64,000 bases of DNA from Trema orientale (lineage: Eukaryota > Streptophyta > Magnoliopsida > Rosales > Cannabaceae). The position numbers and the translations under genes are program-made. Within the stretch, counting starts at the first letter, position 1. The number at the start of each line of letters is the position of its first letter. The stretch spans positions 656,686 through 720,685 of the forward strand of contig JXTC01000073.1 of NCBI GenBank assembly GCA_002914845.1, written 5' to 3'. Under the pieces are notes generated by a model, which ran no database searches, had not been told where the DNA came from, and was given only the letters and a program-made list of their open reading frames with translations. Shown here piece after piece: positions 62,027 through 64,000 of this stretch.

Positions 62027-63582
62027 TGATGAGTGTGTATTTTACTCACAAATCAAGTATTCTCCAAGTTCAAATAATTGTAAGTTCTCAAGAATTTGTA
62101 TTGTTTTAATGTTGTTTTGTGTTTTTATTGTAGAAAATAAGAAATTGAGGCTTAGTGTATATTTGACACTAAAAAGAAAAAGTTTATGAAGCCATCAATA
62201 GCTGAAACGAGGACCGGAGCATCAAAGAGAACTAAAAAGCTCAATTAGACCAACAGCTAGGCACCGCAGTGCTCAAAAAGGGCATCGTGGTACCTCAGGA
62301 CCAGAATGCTGGCACCGCGGTGCCCAGAAAGTGGCACAGCGGTACCTCAGCACTGGCACCGCGGTGCCACTGCGATTTCAGCACATGTAGAAGCCGCTTT
62401 TTCCACATTTTGTAGCCACATGTCCATACGTTTTTGGCCAACTTTAAGGGTTGTTTTTGGCTCTTGATCTAACACCAATGGAAGGTTAAATTTCTTCCTT
62501 TCTTAGGTCATCTTAGTACCCTTTAAATAGACGCTTTAGCCTCTATTTCAAAGTGTGGAGAGTTGGAAGAGCAGGCACATCTTTGAGAACTGAAAAATCC
62601 TAGAGAGAGAGAGCTTTGGAGCTGAAATTTGGAGAGGATGCTTGAGAGAGATGCTTGAAGAATTGAAGGCTTGAAGTTTTACCTCCACAAAAGAGTTTTC
62701 TCTTTCTCTTTCTCATCCTAATCTCATTTGAATTTTGTATTGGGCATATTGTATAATTTGTTTAGAATTATGAAATTCTTTATAAGATTAGTTATGGATT
62801 CTACTATACTTGGATTGATTTTCTACCTTAGGATTTGATGTACCCTTTTTATACTTTGTTTTGCTTATTTTGTTAATTATTGGCTTATTTTCTATTGACA
62901 ATTCATTTATGTTTCTCCTTGCTTATTTCCTCTAATTTATATGGTCAATGAATTAGTTGAACTTGGGTTGTGATTTTGATACTTGAGAGAGTTTGATTTC
63001 ATAAACCAGAATTGAGAAACATAGTTTAGGTCGTTGTGAGACCGAGAGGAGATCAACACCTAGATAATCAAATTAAGAAATTCTTAAGATCTAGATTTAA
63101 TGAGTGCTTAGGGAACCGGGTTAGATAGAGATATCAACCTGGGTACTTAGGCATATTGTCTCACTCGGTACTCGAGAGAGGGAATGAGATTAGATTAGGT
63201 CCCTTGATTAGTGAATTTAGTGAAAATAGTCTAATAATTGCTTAATTTGACGAATTTATGAATAATTAGGGGAAATCATGTCCTTAGTATATTAGTACAT
63301 AGTAATTTCCATATTTTATTTATGTAATTCTTTTTTCTTTATTTTTATTCATTTTATTTTAAATTCATTTAGTTTTGATGCCTAGATAAAGTTAGGTTAT
63401 GATAATTTTGGTACTTAACAACTAATCCAAAATTCAATCTCTGTGGATCGACCCTTCTTGCCGTTATACTAGTTAATTCTAAGTTTTACTAGACTTGCTA
63501 GGTTAGTTAATAGGAGGTAATTATAAATGTTAATTTGGTACTGGGCGTTTATTTCCAATGACTAAACGTGTTTTTCATTACA
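62027..63582 (+). repeat. Right LTR of Athila/Tat-like element
   Basis: Partner of 54867-56420, preceded by the polypurine tract. It ends at CATTACAAAAATTTT and is followed not by a primer site but by internal sequence of the same family. Confidence 0.85.
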
Positions 63583-64000
63583 AAAATTTTGAGCCTTTGA
63601 AGAGAGGATTTAAGCATTTCTTTGGATCGTTTGAGCCTTTGAAACTAACCCTTGAAAGTTTTATCCCTAGTTAACCCCTATTGAGCTGATTTGACCTATT
63701 TCCTTCATTACCTTCACAAGTGCATCTAAACCATCAAATTAATTCCCATTTCCTAAACTTATCAACAATAGGCATCATTGCATTGCACTCTTACATGATT
63801 TGTTAAGCATAAATATAAGTTTAGGTTATGTTTAGAGAATTGTTGGTGGATTGGTTTGATATTAATAAAAGAAAGGAGAGAGTTGGAACAAATTGTGCAT
63901 TACCTTCTATTCTTTTCAACATTAAGGACAATGTTGATTTTGAGTTTGGGGGCTAGCTTTATGCTTCTCTTCTTTTTATCACAATCCTTTTCTTGTTTTT
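63583..64000 (+). mobile_element. Second, partial copy of the Athila/Tat-like internal region
   Basis: From about 63591 the sequence parallels 58020-58204 and then 61087-61300 of the first copy with a few percent differences, skipping the 2.9-kb nested insertion. It continues beyond the window. It is a partial copy joined to the right LTR. Confidence 0.8.

Larger units (their letters stand above)
54867..63582 (+). mobile_element. Athila/Tat-like LTR retrotransposon with nested LTR insertion
   Basis: Two near-identical 1.55-kb LTRs flank an internal region with a tRNA-Asp primer site and a polypurine tract (TTTGAGTTTGGGGGTA near 62009-62024). Only a gag-like stretch is recognisable (56590-56830, with FLYDLWPETRIW and LSADEAYWLLEG); a Pro-rich frame at 57162-57413 is unassigned. 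No polymerase is seen, so it is broken or a non-autonomous derivative. Without the 2.9-kb insert at 58205-61086 the internal part is under 3 kb. LTR similarity suggests a fairly recent origin. Confidence 0.8.

Overview
The window looks like nuclear DNA of a dicot flowering plant. It is AT-rich, has short exons in GT-AG introns, and carries plant gene families (plastid-type argininosuccinate lyase, KIN-4C kinesin, FAR1-related sequence) amid many nested LTR retrotransposons. I cannot name the species. One 764-base assembly gap (58742-59505) and two single unknown bases (29960, 52915) are present.

Left part (1-23 kb) is the genic part. It opens with the last exon of an argininosuccinate lyase gene (+ strand, 457-714). 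Several kb of AT-rich DNA with small non-autonomous DNA transposons follow. Two related genes then lie head to tail on the minus strand. The right one (13377-22435) is a full kinesin-4 of the KIN-4C type: 27 coding exons and 1294 residues, with motor, long coiled coil and a C-terminal cysteine-rich domain. The left one (7681-10735) is a shorter relative of 11 coding exons and about 457 residues. It matches only the second half of KIN-4C (late coiled coil and cysteine-rich domain) and has no motor. Its frame is open, its splice sites are intact, its intron positions match the parent and all cysteines are kept, so I read it as an old and possibly working motorless paralogue. It is the most interesting object here. 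A 1.25-kb transposon with perfect 22-bp inverted ends lies between the two.

Middle part (25.4-46 kb) starts with a decayed FAR1-related (Mutator-transposase-derived) gene. Next is a Copia-type LTR retrotransposon whose gag is split by a shorter Ty3/Gypsy-type element with 5-bp target duplications. Further right are several LTR-like blocks of Ty3 type, a second ~595-bp hAT-like element and tandem repeats.

Right part (46-64 kb) has no gene I can recognise. It holds AT-rich DNA with local tandem arrays, a Tat/Ogre-type gag-protease remnant on the minus strand, and a retrotransposon with ~1.55-kb LTRs and a tRNA-Asp-type primer site. That element is itself interrupted by a 2.9-kb LTR-like insertion (58205-61086). 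A second, partial copy of the same internal sequence begins after the right LTR and shows the uninterrupted site, which fixes the insertion boundaries.

All gene models come from reading the sequence by eye. No database search or alignment program was run.
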